Below are positions 7,523-16,316 of a stretch of 45,316 nucleotides of DNA, in pieces. The notes beneath the pieces were generated by a model that saw only the letters and a list, made by a program, of their open reading frames with translations, had not been told where the DNA came from and searched no databases. The position numbers and the translations under genes were made by a program. Each line of letters begins with the position of its first letter. The first letter of the stretch is position 1. This DNA comes from an uncultured Ruminococcus sp. (GTDB taxonomy: Bacteria; Bacillota; Clostridia; Oscillospirales; Ruminococcaceae), in the NCBI GenBank assembly GCA_945877315.1, contig CAMCRP010000025.1:1-45316 (forward strand), given 5' to 3'.

Positions 7523-7999
7523 ATGAAATGCAGTAAATGCCAAGCAGAGCTTCTTCCGGGAGTATCTTTCTGCCGTGAATGTGGTCAGAGGGTTACTCCA
7601 CAGGTTTCATTTTGCCGAAACTGCGGCAATAAAGTTGATGAGAACTCTTTATTCTGTTCCAAATGCGGAACAAAGCTGTTATTGCCCGAACAAAATAATG
7701 CGGATAATCCCCAGCCTGTGAATACCACAAATTCCGTTTCTCAGCCCAATGTAAATCCCGACAACGGAGCATATACATCTTCTTCGCCGAGCCAACACGG
7801 AGTAGATCTCAGAGGCAATAATACTGCAGCACCGTCAGATGAATTCAGCGACAAGCTCAAAAGAGCATTACTGAAGTTCTGGAATTCAATTGATACCTTT
7901 TGCAAAGCAGTTACAGTGTTTTCTGTGGTTGTCGTTTTGCTTCCTGTCGGTGCATTGATAGCTAATAAGAATTATCCGATAATAATCTCGGTAATTTAG
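7523..7999 (+). CDS. Zinc-ribbon protein, 5' part of an amber-split gene
   Basis: 158 residues to a TAG stop. Two or three short zinc ribbons (CSKCQ/CRECG, CRNCG, CSKCG) fill the first 55 residues, then an Asn/Pro/Ser-rich linker and a hydrophobic segment that is cut off at IIISVI by TAG (7997-7999). The reading frame continues without a gap into the 8003-9229 frame, which starts with the rest of that hydrophobic region. The two parts together look like one 568-residue zinc-ribbon/membrane/extracytoplasmic protein. Translation start is well supported (GGGGTAG before ATG). A nonsense mutation is the simplest reading. Confidence 0.75.
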   Translation: MKCSKCQAELLPGVSFCRECGQRVTPQVSFCRNCGNKVDENSLFCSKCGTKLLLPEQNNADNPQPVNTTNSVSQPNVNPDNGAYTSSSPSQHGVDLRGNNTAAPSDEFSDKLKRALLKFWNSIDTFCKAVTVFSVVVVLLPVGALIANKNYPIIISVI

Positions 8000-8002
8000 G
8001 CA

Positions 8003-9229
8003 TTGGCACTTACAGCCGCCGTACTTCTCCATAAAAACGTTATTAAGGTCAATAAATCGTGGATAAAGTACATAGTATTGGTCGGAGCTGCTGCACTAAC
8101 GGTTTTGAATGTTAAGAGCTTTTCGTTTGTACAGAAAAAAGAAGAGATACCGCAAAGCAGTCCTTCCGTTGAGCAGGATATAGCAGCAAGCACAGAAGCC
8201 ACCACAGAGGCTGCCACAGTATCTGCGGCTATAACATCGGCAGAAATGGATTCTCAGTCAGGCGAACAAGTAGATTCAGAAGCTTCTGACGATGATAAAA
8301 TGCAGGAAAGCAGCACCTCTCTTAGCAAAAGTCCTCAGAAAAACGGCTTTTCGCCGACAGGTAATATACGAGTAATTGTTGGCAATTACGTCTTTGACGT
8401 TCCGTCATATTGGAAATCCGAAACTAATGAAAATGATCTTTACAGAGCATATTCGGAAACCGCAGGTAAAGTGGCTATGCTCGAAATATCAGCAGATTAC
8501 GATGAGAAAGATCCCGTCACATATGACATTTTAAAGAAGGAAACCGATGAAGGCTTAATGGCTATAGCAATTGAAAGCATGTTTGACGAATGTCATCTGA
8601 AAATAACAAAATTATTTGATAACGGAAAAATCACAGGTTTTGTTTATTATTTTGATTTTACTCACGAAGGATTAAGCGGAACAGGAAGTATTTTGTACTA
8701 TCCTTCTGAAAGTGATAACAAGTGGATGTCAGTTTGTTTTACACAGACTGATAATACCGAATACTCCTACGACAATGATGTTGAAAAAATAATGAAATCT
8801 ATAACTCCAAAAGCATCCTATTCAGAAAATATTTCTGTTCCGACAACTCAAAGCAGCGGAAATTATACGGTCAACAGCTGCAATGATCTGGCGAAAATTC
8901 TGTCAATGAAAGAAACATTGGCACCCGAATACAGCGATTTTGCCACAAAATACAGAGGTGCGGTAATTGAATTTGATGCAAACGTGGCATATCTTTGTAA
9001 TCACGAAGGCTACAATAATCGATATGATTTGTTGATCTCCGCAGGAAATTACGACCCAAACCATCAAATAGGTCCTAACTTCAAATTTGAGGACGTTAGC
9101 ATGTCAGATATGAATGCAGATGATACTATCAGAGTCGGAGATAATGTCAGAATTGAAGCTAAAGTAGTTAAGTTCGATTCCAATTCAGAGCTATTCTATT
9201 TAGACCCTGTTTCAGTGACACATCGGTAA
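8003..9229 (+). CDS. Membrane-anchored protein with C-terminal DUF4839-like domain, 3' part of the split gene
   Basis: 408 residues from a TTG that has no ribosome binding site. It continues in frame from the zinc-ribbon gene after the TAG codon. Seen in order: a membrane segment (residues ~20-40), a Ser/Thr/Glu/Ala-rich linker, a middle domain from about NIRVIVGNYVFDVP with a PsbP-like look, and a C-terminal ~120-residue domain with GAVIEFDANVAYLCNHEGYN and GDNVRIEAKVV that fits DUF4839. The domain beyond the membrane segment is probably outside the cell. Either a separately translated fragment or the rest of a pseudogene. Confidence 0.65.
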   Translation: MALTAAVLLHKNVIKVNKSWIKYIVLVGAAALTVLNVKSFSFVQKKEEIPQSSPSVEQDIAASTEATTEAATVSAAITSAEMDSQSGEQVDSEASDDDKMQESSTSLSKSPQKNGFSPTGNIRVIVGNYVFDVPSYWKSETNENDLYRAYSETAGKVAMLEISADYDEKDPVTYDILKKETDEGLMAIAIESMFDECHLKITKLFDNGKITGFVYYFDFTHEGLSGTGSILYYPSESDNKWMSVCFTQTDNTEYSYDNDVEKIMKSITPKASYSENISVPTTQSSGNYTVNSCNDLAKILSMKETLAPEYSDFATKYRGAVIEFDANVAYLCNHEGYNNRYDLLISAGNYDPNHQIGPNFKFEDVSMSDMNADDTIRVGDNVRIEAKVVKFDSNSELFYLDPVSVTHR

Positions 9230-9262
9230 TCGTTTCAAAATAATATCCTGACCCAAAAAGCA

Positions 9263-9309
9263 AACGCATGAAAACTCCCGTAATAGAAGTTTTCATGCGT
9301 TAATTTTTC
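9263..9309 (+). terminator. Rho-independent terminator of the zinc-ribbon locus
   Basis: AACGCATGAAAACT (9263-9276) pairs with AGTTTTCATGCGTT (9288-9301), a 14-bp perfect stem followed by AATTTTT, about 35 bases after the stop codon. Confidence 0.88.
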
Positions 9310-9363
9310 GTAAATTTTGTTGCCTTAATGGTAACTTTCTACCTATTTTTATCAATAATACTA

Positions 9364-9462
9364 ATACTAATAACCAATAAAATATAGAAAAAAAATCTGC
9401 ACAAAAACCATATACGCAAGTTTTTGCTTGATTTTTTTCACTTTTTAATTGGTTATTAGTAT
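9364..9462. repeat. ~100-bp hairpin repeat, copy B
   Basis: Starts ATACTAATAACCAAT and ends ATTGGTTATTAGTAT, exact inverted termini, with the central loop AAAAACCATATACGCAAG shared with copies A and C. The arms differ from A and C in the middle and are AT-rich. It occupies the space between the zinc-ribbon terminator and the ssrA terminator and interrupts no gene. Confidence 0.75.
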
Positions 9463-9503
9463 AAGAAAATACTGATCAATGGGGTTTCACTAGAACAAAG
9501 GAA

Positions 9504-9546
9504 AACGCCCATTCTACGTTGTTTGCGTAAAATAGGCGTTTTTTAA
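9504..9546. terminator. Bidirectional terminator after ssrA
   Basis: AACGCC plus ATTCTACG pair with CGTAAAATAGGCGTT. On the plus strand six T follow; on the minus strand, the direction of ssrA, the tail is TTTTCCTTT. It lies two bases beyond the tmRNA CCA end. Confidence 0.65.
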
Positions 9547-9547
9547 A

Positions 9548-9902
9548 TGGTGGAGATGAGGAGAATCGAACTCCTGTCCGAAAGCCGATCCATACGAACT
9601 TCTACGGGCGTATTCCGTCATTTGCGTTCCCTTGCATCAGCGCCGACGGACAGGCTCAGATGCTTGGTAGTCTGCTGATACATCAGAGGAGCGCAGACGA
9701 ATTCCCCAGACGTTCACCGCTAGTCGACGCCCGAATCAGAGACCGCGGTACTTCTCTGTCGGACGAGCAGCAATTAAGCAGCTGCTAATTCAAAATTAGA
9801 GTTGTCGTTTAAATTTATAAACGTTTGCCCCGTTTAAAGAGATGAGGCGACCTCTGCCCGCTTATCGAACTTCACAACCCCCGTCGAAACCTTTACATCC
9901 CC
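9548..9902 (-). ncRNA. ssrA: Transfer-messenger RNA (tmRNA)
   Basis: About 355 nt. The 5' end GGGGATGTAAAGG followed by TTTCGACGGGGGTTG and the 3' end GTTCGATTCTCCTCATC-TCCACCA are the conserved tRNA-like halves; the CCA is encoded (9548-9550). The tag frame is at about 9774-9809 and ends in NDNSNFELAAA then TAA; the exact resume codon was not determined. tmRNA with SmpB rescues stalled ribosomes and tags the product for proteolysis. The 5' end lies one base after the smpB stop codon. Confidence 0.97.
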
Positions 9903-9903
9903 G

Positions 9904-10368
9904 TTAATGGTTGCGTTCCTTAACGGCTCTTTCGATCTCACGCTTGGCATCTCTGGAAGCCATATCGGCACGCTTATCGTGAAGCTTTTTACCCTTGCAC
10001 AAGCCCACCTGAACCTTGACTCTCGAGCCCTTGAAATACATAGAAACAGGTATCAGCGTAAGTCCCTCCTGCTTCACCTTGCCGAAAAGCCGCATTATCT
10101 CGTTTTTGTGAACAAGCAGCTTTCGTGTCCTCATAGGGTCCTTGTTAAAGATATTGCCGTGGTCATATGGAGAAATGTGCATCTGCTTGACGAACAGCTC
10201 GCCGTCCTCAATGGAACACCAGCTGTCCTTCAAATTTACCCCGCCCTGACGGATAGACTTGACCTCCGTACCCACAAGTTCAATGCCTGCTTCAAGGCTT
10301 TCGATAATAAAGTATTCGTGCCGCACCTGACGGTTTTCGGCAATCGTTTTGAAATTTTCCTTATCCAT
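9904..10368 (-). CDS. smpB: SsrA-binding protein
   Basis: 154 residues, normal for SmpB. It has the N-terminal [11 protein letters not shown], then [20 protein letters not shown], the HISPYDHGN loop and the basic C-terminal tail ([22 protein letters not shown]) that enters the ribosome. It binds the tRNA-like part of tmRNA. The start at 10368 is chosen over an in-frame ATG 18 bases upstream because AAAGGAG lies between the two. The gene has a consensus promoter at 10404-10432 and is directly followed by ssrA, so both are probably made from one transcript. Confidence 0.96.
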   Translation of the reverse strand: MDKENFKTIAENRQVRHEYFIIESLEAGIELVGTEVKSIRQGGVNLKDSWCSIEDGELFVKQMHISPYDHGNIFNKDPMRTRKLLVHKNEIMRLFGKVKQEGLTLIPVSMYFKGSRVKVQVGLCKGKKLHDKRADMASRDAKREIERAVKERNH

Positions 10369-10403
10369 GGTCGGCACTCCTTTCATCTTTTGGGTAGTAA
10401 CCT

Positions 10404-10432
10404 ATTATATCACAAGTGTTTGGATTTGTCAA
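10404..10432 (-). promoter_or_regulatory. Consensus sigma-A promoter of smpB-ssrA
   Basis: On the minus strand a perfect TTGACA (10427-10432), 17-base spacer, perfect TATAAT (10404-10409), about 35 bases before the smpB start. Confidence 0.88.
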
Positions 10433-10441
10433 TAGTTTTTC

Positions 10442-10480
10442 AAAAAAATTTGCCGAAGCCCGATTTAACGAGCCTCGGCA
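10442..10480 (-). terminator. Terminator of the LRR/DUF4214 gene
   Basis: TGCCGAGG and CTTCGGCA (10451-10480) form a stem, followed on the minus strand by AATTTTTTT. A second long-loop hairpin (GGAAACGCC/GGCGTTTCC, about 10488-10545) lies just before it. Confidence 0.8.
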
Positions 10481-10568
10481 TGGTTATGGAAACGCCCGCC
10501 CGGATACGTCACTCAGTAATGAAAATATCCATTAAATAGGCGTTTCCCTATTTTTGTAAAATGCTGTA

Positions 10569-12317
10569 TCAGATACCAAATCTTGCCACGAGGTCAATGC
10601 ACTCCTGTGAGCCCACAAAGCCTGCAAGCACGTCCTCACGTGTCGCACCGTTTGCCATTCTGTTGAGCCAGTCTTCCTTTCCTGCGGGATCGGCTTCTCT
10701 GTCAAAGAATGTGCGGTACATTACATCAACAAATTCCTCATTAGAAAGATTTTTGTCAAGGAATTCCTGAGAGAAAATGAAGTTGTATGCCAGCTGATAC
10801 AGGTCGTGATTTGCAAGGTAGCTGCCTGTATGGTCATTCAGTCCGTTTACGTCGTAAGCTCTGCCCATAGCCTTGGTGTAAAGTCTGGACACAAAGGCTG
10901 TAAGTTTGGAACTCTTGTCACGGTTTTCGGTGGGTTCCCAAGTTCCTCGGGTGATGCCGTATTCTGCACAAATCTCGGTAAATTCATTGGACTGTGTAAA
11001 GCCTTGGAAAATATGTCCGATGGAGCAGCCGTTATCAAGCACCGCCGTCCAGTCTGCCAGACCTGCGGGGTCTGCTTCTCTGTTCAGGAAGGTCAGGTAC
11101 ATTCTCTTAACTCTGTCCTCGTTGGAAATAGGCAGCTCGGCAAATTCGGAGCTGAATATAAAGTCATATGCGACCTTGCAGGCGGATTCGCCGTTTTTAA
11201 GATTGTCGGTGTGAGTGGTCTTGTTTCCGTCAGAGGGACGATTAAGGATATTCTGATAAAGACGCTCAACGAAAGCGGAAATATCTTCCTCGGAAGCGGG
11301 CTTGTTCTCACGCAGCAGAGTGAATCCAATCCATTTTCCGTTTCCGCAGTTGTAACCGTATGTGATTCGATCAGCTGTAAAGTTTGTCAGGGTATTGGTT
11401 GCGGCATCATAGGTTGCACCATTCCACTTTGAAACCTTTGATGGGTCAAAGCTTCCGGGAAGCTTGTCAAGAGAAAAGCTGTTTACTTCTCCGATCTTAT
11501 AAGAATTATTTTTGGTATTATCATACCAGGCATAATCACTGATATTGGGGCTGTTGCTAAGGTCAATGCTTGTTATCCTATTATAGGTGCATACAAAATC
11601 TGTCAAAGACGGACAATTAATATTAATAACCTCAAGCTGAGAATTATTTGAGCACACAAACTTTTTCAAATTATTATTATTTGCCGTAATACTTGTGAGC
11701 TGCGAATTTCTTTTGCATGTAAACTCTTCCAAAGAAGCACAATTGCTTATATCAATGCTCTTCATCTCATCGAGAGATTGTAAATTAAGCTTTTTTAATG
11801 CCGTATTAGCACTCAAATCAAGACTTTTTATATCGGCGTAATAAAGTACTAATTTTTCCAAAGCAGTATTGGCACTAAGGTCAAGCTCTGTAATTGCACC
11901 GGAACTGCAGTTTAATTCTTTTAGGTTTGAATTTTTACTTACATCAAGACTTTTGACTCTACAATTAACCGTTAAGGATTTGAGTTCTTCCAAGTACTCT
12001 ATTCCCTGCAGCGAACTGATTTTAAGGGATGAGCTTAAGTTCAATTCTCGGATATTGGTCATTTCCCAGTAATCCAAATACCCGCTATCATCAGTGTCAT
12101 AATTTTTTTGAATATATTCTGCTAAAAAGGGATCGGGAAAACGAACGTTGATATTCACATTGGACCAATTTTGTATTGAGTTTGATTTTTGCGGTTCAAT
12201 CGCAGCAATTTCCCCTAAAAGCTCATCTGCCGCAGCAGCCCCTACCGAGCCTAAGCAGGACACTGTCATTGCCGCCGCACAAACCGCTGCTGCAATTCTT
12301 CTTTTTTTACTCTTCAT
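10569..12317 (-). CDS. Secreted leucine-rich repeat protein with DUF4214 domains
   Basis: 582 residues. A signal peptide (KSKKRR, hydrophobic stretch to about residue 27, AAAADE) is followed by an EF-hand-like DTDDSGYLDYWEM, about eight leucine-rich repeats of ~20 residues with the pattern LxxLDxSxNxxLKxL (residues ~85-290), a spacer, and two DUF4214 units, each containing the hallmark NREADPAG/DREADPAG. There is no LPXTG anchor. Such repeats often mediate binding to proteins or glycans outside the cell; the partner is unknown. The start at 12317 is chosen because GGAGG lies nine bases upstream; an earlier ATG overlaps that site. The promoter region contains a 20-base homopolymer. Confidence 0.88.
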   Translation of the reverse strand: MKSKKRRIAAAVCAAAMTVSCLGSVGAAAADELLGEIAAIEPQKSNSIQNWSNVNINVRFPDPFLAEYIQKNYDTDDSGYLDYWEMTNIRELNLSSSLKISSLQGIEYLEELKSLTVNCRVKSLDVSKNSNLKELNCSSGAITELDLSANTALEKLVLYYADIKSLDLSANTALKKLNLQSLDEMKSIDISNCASLEEFTCKRNSQLTSITANNNNLKKFVCSNNSQLEVININCPSLTDFVCTYNRITSIDLSNSPNISDYAWYDNTKNNSYKIGEVNSFSLDKLPGSFDPSKVSKWNGATYDAATNTLTNFTADRITYGYNCGNGKWIGFTLLRENKPASEEDISAFVERLYQNILNRPSDGNKTTHTDNLKNGESACKVAYDFIFSSEFAELPISNEDRVKRMYLTFLNREADPAGLADWTAVLDNGCSIGHIFQGFTQSNEFTEICAEYGITRGTWEPTENRDKSSKLTAFVSRLYTKAMGRAYDVNGLNDHTGSYLANHDLYQLAYNFIFSQEFLDKNLSNEEFVDVMYRTFFDREADPAGKEDWLNRMANGATREDVLAGFVGSQECIDLVARFGI

Positions 12318-12408
12318 TTTTAAAAACCTCCACATCAAAATTTTGCCTTTAATTTGAAAATATAGGCACAGTTATAAGTATAAGATATAACGAAAAACAT
12401 TTCTATGC

Positions 12409-12428
12409 AAAAAAAAAAAAAAAAAAAA
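12409..12428. repeat. 20-base A/T homopolymer upstream of the LRR gene
   Basis: Twenty consecutive A on the plus strand, read as T on the coding strand of the LRR gene, about 90 bases before its start and directly upstream of TTGCAT (-35-like) with AT-rich -10 candidates 16-22 bases further. Tracts of this length slip readily during replication. Confidence 0.85.
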
Positions 12429-12506
12429 CAAACTTTTTGTGAATCGAATTAAAACTCGGACGGTTTTTAAAAGAAATGTTCGATTTCAACAACCTCGCCG
12501 CAAAAC

Positions 12507-12538
12507 AAAAAACGGCACCGCCAAAGCAATGCCGTTTT
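12507..12538 (-). terminator. Terminator overlapping the end of the diguanylate cyclase gene
   Basis: AAAACGGCA (12530-12538, minus) pairs with TGCCGTTTT (12509-12517), followed by more T on the minus strand. The first arm includes the stop codon. Confidence 0.8.
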
Positions 12539-14123
12539 AACCGATAGGCTTAAAGAGATCCGTGTGTCTTTTCTCGGGAAGACCGTCGCCCATAGCCTTT
12601 TTCATTTCTTCCTTATTATGGTACATATTGCTGTCCGCCCGACGGAAAACGCTCATATAATTGTCGTCGTCGGAGGTGTACTGCGAATATCCGCTAGCCA
12701 CCGAAACAGGCAGCCTTGCCTGCGCAGAATTATTGAAACGCTCCACATTCTTCGCAAAGTCGTTCAGCAGCTCACTGTACATCGCCGCATTATCGTCCTC
12801 AAGAATAACGCAGAATTCGTCGCCGCCTATGCGATAAATGCCGTTAGGCTCGAAGGTTTCCCGAATAAGCTTGCTTGCGGAGGTAATGAGAATATCACCG
12901 AAATTGTGTCCATAGCTGTCATTAACTTTTTTCAGATTGTTGACATCAAAAACAATAACGGTAAATTTTGGAATACTCTTCCTTATCTTTCCATTTAATT
13001 TCATAACAGCTTCACGATATGCCGCAGAATTTCCAACGCCTGTCAGGGGATCTCTGTACGCAATATCGTTTATCTGACTGCTGTTCTTGCGGAAGCTGTC
13101 CCTTTCCTTGCGCAAGGCGTCCGCAAACAGTCCGAACTCGTCCTTTGAACGCCAGGAAATATCCGTGTCAAACTCACCGTCAGAGATTTTTCTGACTGCG
13201 CTGTTCATCTCCCTAAGGGGACGGATAACATGCCTGTCGGTAACGACCGCAGCAGCCACCGCACCGCCGATAGTCAGCATAACGACCACCAATATATGTC
13301 CCGAAAGAGCCAGCGGTTTTGAAGCCCTTGCCGAGATTTCATTGGCGGGAACGGCGTAAACAAGCCGCATATTTCCCGAAAGCTCTCCAAGGCAAAACGT
13401 ATGGCTTTTTCCCGAAACATTGCAGGCAAAAAGCTCTCCCGCCTGTCTGCCCACCGAAACCGACGAAGCAAAGATTTCCGCCTCGTCATCGGTAAGACCG
13501 CTTTCTGTAAGGATCTTTCCGTCGGAATTTGCCAGCATAACAAATCCGCCGCCGTCAAGCATTGTATCGGCACGTTCAAAAAATCTCTGAAAATCAATAT
13601 CGGCACCGATAATGCCCACACGCTTGCTTCCGTTATGCACCGGGAAAGCGCAGCTGATAACAGTCTGACCAATGTCCGAATTTTCGTGAGGTGCAGACCA
13701 GACCAGCCCCTTTGCGTCCTTGTTATCATATTCGGACAAAGTAATGTCACTCTTTTTCTCCAGATCCTTTGCCGCAGCCTCTCTCGCATATAAAGCGGAA
13801 TCGTTGTCCGAAATAAAATACACCGCAGTTGCTTCGGTATTTTCCGCAATAAGGGCAGTGGTTTTTCCGACATTTTCCGCATCACAGCCGGCAGCCAGAA
13901 GCTCTCCCGCAGCCTTTGCAGCGGCTTCTACAGAAGCTTGTGTATCCGAAAGCAGCTTATCCAGCTCCGCAGCCTTAACACGACATTCCAGCCCAAGATT
14001 AGTGCCGAGGCTTTCCTTTTTAGTGTACTTTTTATCCAAAACGCTTATCCCGCCGATAACGACCGCAGTAAACAGCACGATCAAAGCAGTTGTCAAAGCA
14101 AACCTGTTTCTGACAGACTTCAA
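12537..14123 (-). CDS. Membrane diguanylate cyclase (sensor-HAMP-GGDEF)
   Basis: 528 residues: N-terminal membrane helix (ALTTALIVLFTAVVIGGI), a ~230-residue extracellular region with a dCache-like pattern (SCAFPVHNGSKRVGIIGADID), a second helix, a HAMP linker with RPLREMNSAVRKISDGEFDT, and a GGDEF domain with DPLTGVGN and the active-site RIGGDEF. It should make cyclic di-GMP in response to an outside signal. The RxxD inhibitory site usually found a few residues before GGDEF is not present. The TTG at 14123 is taken as start because AAAGGGGG lies seven bases upstream; the longer frame would overlap the neighbouring gene. About 43 bases separate it from the DinB-like gene, so they are probably cotranscribed. 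Confidence 0.9.
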   Translation of the reverse strand: MKSVRNRFALTTALIVLFTAVVIGGISVLDKKYTKKESLGTNLGLECRVKAAELDKLLSDTQASVEAAAKAAGELLAAGCDAENVGKTTALIAENTEATAVYFISDNDSALYAREAAAKDLEKKSDITLSEYDNKDAKGLVWSAPHENSDIGQTVISCAFPVHNGSKRVGIIGADIDFQRFFERADTMLDGGGFVMLANSDGKILTESGLTDDEAEIFASSVSVGRQAGELFACNVSGKSHTFCLGELSGNMRLVYAVPANEISARASKPLALSGHILVVVMLTIGGAVAAAVVTDRHVIRPLREMNSAVRKISDGEFDTDISWRSKDEFGLFADALRKERDSFRKNSSQINDIAYRDPLTGVGNSAAYREAVMKLNGKIRKSIPKFTVIVFDVNNLKKVNDSYGHNFGDILITSASKLIRETFEPNGIYRIGGDEFCVILEDDNAAMYSELLNDFAKNVERFNNSAQARLPVSVASGYSQYTSDDDNYMSVFRRADSNMYHNKEEMKKAMGDGLPEKRHTDLFKPIG

Positions 14124-14166
14124 AACCGTTCCCCCTTTCTGCAAAATAATACCGTCAACGCTATAC

Positions 14167-14880
14167 TTAATCTCTGTAATAACGCTTTTTCGTCCGCATA
14201 AATTCCTTGTACTTAAAGCAGGCATTCAGATGGACTATCTGATGCCGTGTTGCGGGCATAAGCATAAGCCCCGCAACATCCTTGCCGCCCCAGAAATCCA
14301 GCAGCCACGCAGAATTCTCCTGCGAGGTAACGCCGCCCTCCTTGAAAATGCGCTCCAGACCGCTGTCGGAAACCCTGCGGCGCATATCCTCGGGACGCAG
14401 CTCGCCCCAGATCTCACGGGTGCGCTTTCCAACGTCGCTTCTGTAACGCAGCAGTTCATCGAAATCAACATTATTGCTGAAAAGCAGTATCTCATCATCG
14501 CTCATAGCATTTCCCGTATCGGAAAAGGGCGATTTCATCAGGCTTTTCCGTTCATCGTTAAACACCTGACGACCGCCTGCCGCCAGAATTCCCATAGTCA
14601 GATCCTCAATTCTCGCAATATGCCAGATGGACCAGGCAATAGTTTCGTCACGCGAGGTAGGCATAATATGGTATTCCTTCTCGCCGAGGTCTGCTGTCAG
14701 GCTGTCGACCGCACCGCTTTCGCTTCCGCTTACCTCAGCAAGATGCAGCCTCCCGTGAATATCCAAAAAAAGCTCCTTTGCCTCATCAAAGCAGTCGGAT
14801 TTGCGAATACAAAGCGAAAGCTGCTTATGAAGCGGGGACAGATCATCTCCGAAATATTTCAAACCAACACCACCGTTCAT
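14167..14880 (-). CDS. DinB-like protein
   Basis: 237 residues, all helical in appearance, with RDETIAWSIWHIARIEDL near residue 78 and a C-terminal PATRHQIVHLNAC; histidines at these places are typical of the DinB/YfiT four-helix fold that binds a metal ion. The family includes thiol transferases and many proteins of unknown role. The ATG at 14880 has AAAGGA rather far upstream (13 bases); a TTG six codons further, after GGTGG, is an alternative start. It has its own promoter and precedes the diguanylate cyclase gene. Confidence 0.75.
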   Translation of the reverse strand: MNGGVGLKYFGDDLSPLHKQLSLCIRKSDCFDEAKELFLDIHGRLHLAEVSGSESGAVDSLTADLGEKEYHIMPTSRDETIAWSIWHIARIEDLTMGILAAGGRQVFNDERKSLMKSPFSDTGNAMSDDEILLFSNNVDFDELLRYRSDVGKRTREIWGELRPEDMRRRVSDSGLERIFKEGGVTSQENSAWLLDFWGGKDVAGLMLMPATRHQIVHLNACFKYKEFMRTKKRYYRD

Positions 14881-14903
14881 ATATAATGTTTTATTTCCTT
14901 TTT

Positions 14904-14932
14904 ATGGTATCATATTTAATGGTCATTGTAAA
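14904..14932 (-). promoter_or_regulatory. Promoter of the DinB-like/diguanylate cyclase pair
   Basis: On the minus strand TTTACA (14927-14932) and TACCAT (14904-14909) with a 17-base spacer. Between here and 15128 I see no gene and no clear terminator. Confidence 0.6.
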
Positions 14933-15128
14933 CAAATTTCTTTTTCGCACACGTAAACTTTTTCGCAATTTCTACAAATCACGATAAATACGCCATCAAT
15001 CAACAGCTGCTACCTATAATTTTGTGAGTAAATGACAACTAATTATCGCGCTTTTTAAACAATATCTTCATAAAATATCCGACTTTTCTATTGTACTACT
15101 ATATTATGAACGTCGAAAATACACATCG

Positions 15129-16316
15129 TTAATTTACTTGATTTGTTTTGAGAAGCTTTTGTGACAGACTGTCAATGCCCCATGCACCCAGCGGTGCCGT
15201 GAGCAGTATGGAGATAACAGCCGCCGTAAGCACCGTTTCGCCGCAGCCAAAGCCCATTGCCAGTGGAACTCCGCCTATAGCCGCCTGAACTGTCGCCTTC
15301 GGCATATAAGCCACCATGCAAAACAGCCGCTCCTTGAAGCTCAGGGGCGTTTTTACCAGACAGCATAGCACTCCCGCCATTCTGAACAACAGTGCACAGG
15401 GTATTATGAGAATGACCGCCGCTCCCGCCTTTGCCGCATACGGTAGATTTACAGCCGCACCCACCAATACGAACAGCAGTATCTCCGCCGCAGTCCATAT
15501 TTTTGAAAATTTTGCTGCCATTCTCGAAGCCGCAAAGGGCAGACGAACACGAACAGTCACGCCCATTGCCATGACCGCCAGCAGTCCCGAAAAGGCTAGT
15601 ATGCCGTCCAGCCACGATTCCAAAGCCGTCAGCAGAAATGAAATGCCGAGGAATACCACGATTTTTTCGGAATCACGATAATGGAAATGCCCGAAAAATG
15701 CCGAAAACGCCAGCCCGCAAAGAACTCCGCCCAATGCCCCCGAAATTACGGAAACAGGCACAGAAGCAATTCCCGCAGCCGAAAAATCACCGCTGCCAAC
15801 AAGTCCCGTAACTGCGGAAAACACGGCAATAACAAACACATCGTCCGCCGCCGCACCCGCAAGAATAAGCTGCGGTATTCCCTTTTCCGTTCCGCAATTG
15901 TCCTCAATAAGCTTTGTCATTCTCGGTACCACAACAGCGGGAGATACCGCAGCAATTACCGAGCCCAGCAGTGCAGCTTCGGGCAGGGACAGTCCCAGAA
16001 GCTTCGGTGCAAGCAGCATAAATCCGCCTATTTCAAAGAGCGCAGGCAGAAAGCACATGAGCACAGCGGGACGCCCCACCCTTTTCAAGTCGGCTGCATT
16101 CAGCGTCAGACCCGCCTTTGCAAGGATTATGACCAGCGCAATTTTACGTATATCCGCAGATATGCTCAAGGTCACGTCATCGAGAAGGTTCAGGCAATAC
16201 GGACCTATTATCATTCCCGCAGCTATCATTCCAAGAAGCGGCGGAAGCCTTAGCTTGCCTGTTCCCTTTCCGAGTATCAGACCCGCCATAAGTATTATTC
16301 CAATGCTTGCTATCAT
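15129..16316 (-). CDS. Cation:proton antiporter (CPA/Na+/H+ exchanger family)
   Basis: 395 residues with about twelve membrane segments. The conserved features include LPPLLGMIAAGMIIGP in the second helix, LAKAGLTLNAADL, LLGSVIAAVSPAVVVPRM and LAGAAADDVFVIAVFS, whose acidic pair in a helix is the ion-binding site expected in this superfamily. It lacks the C-terminal TrkA domain of KefB types. It probably exchanges Na+, K+ or another cation for protons; the ion is unknown. GGAGGGG precedes the ATG. It is transcribed from its own promoter, which overlaps the end of ribU, through a structured leader with an intrinsic terminator. Confidence 0.9.
   Translation of the reverse strand: MIASIGIILMAGLILGKGTGKLRLPPLLGMIAAGMIIGPYCLNLLDDVTLSISADIRKIALVIILAKAGLTLNAADLKRVGRPAVLMCFLPALFEIGGFMLLAPKLLGLSLPEAALLGSVIAAVSPAVVVPRMTKLIEDNCGTEKGIPQLILAGAAADDVFVIAVFSAVTGLVGSGDFSAAGIASVPVSVISGALGGVLCGLAFSAFFGHFHYRDSEKIVVFLGISFLLTALESWLDGILAFSGLLAVMAMGVTVRVRLPFAASRMAAKFSKIWTAAEILLFVLVGAAVNLPYAAKAGAAVILIIPCALLFRMAGVLCCLVKTPLSFKERLFCMVAYMPKATVQAAIGGVPLAMGFGCGETVLTAAVISILLTAPLGAWGIDSLSQKLLKTNQVN

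Noticed and set aside
9364-9462. CRISPR-like repeats
   Set aside because: The three copies are widely separated single hairpins, not a direct-repeat array with spacers.
10488-10545. GGAAACGCC/GGCGTTTCC as the terminator of the LRR gene
   Set aside because: The loop is nearly 40 bases and no T run follows; the hairpin at 10451-10480 is the better terminator.
13720-14886. 388-codon plus-strand frame across the diguanylate cyclase and DinB-like genes
   Set aside because: It crosses two well-supported genes on the other strand and shows no domain.
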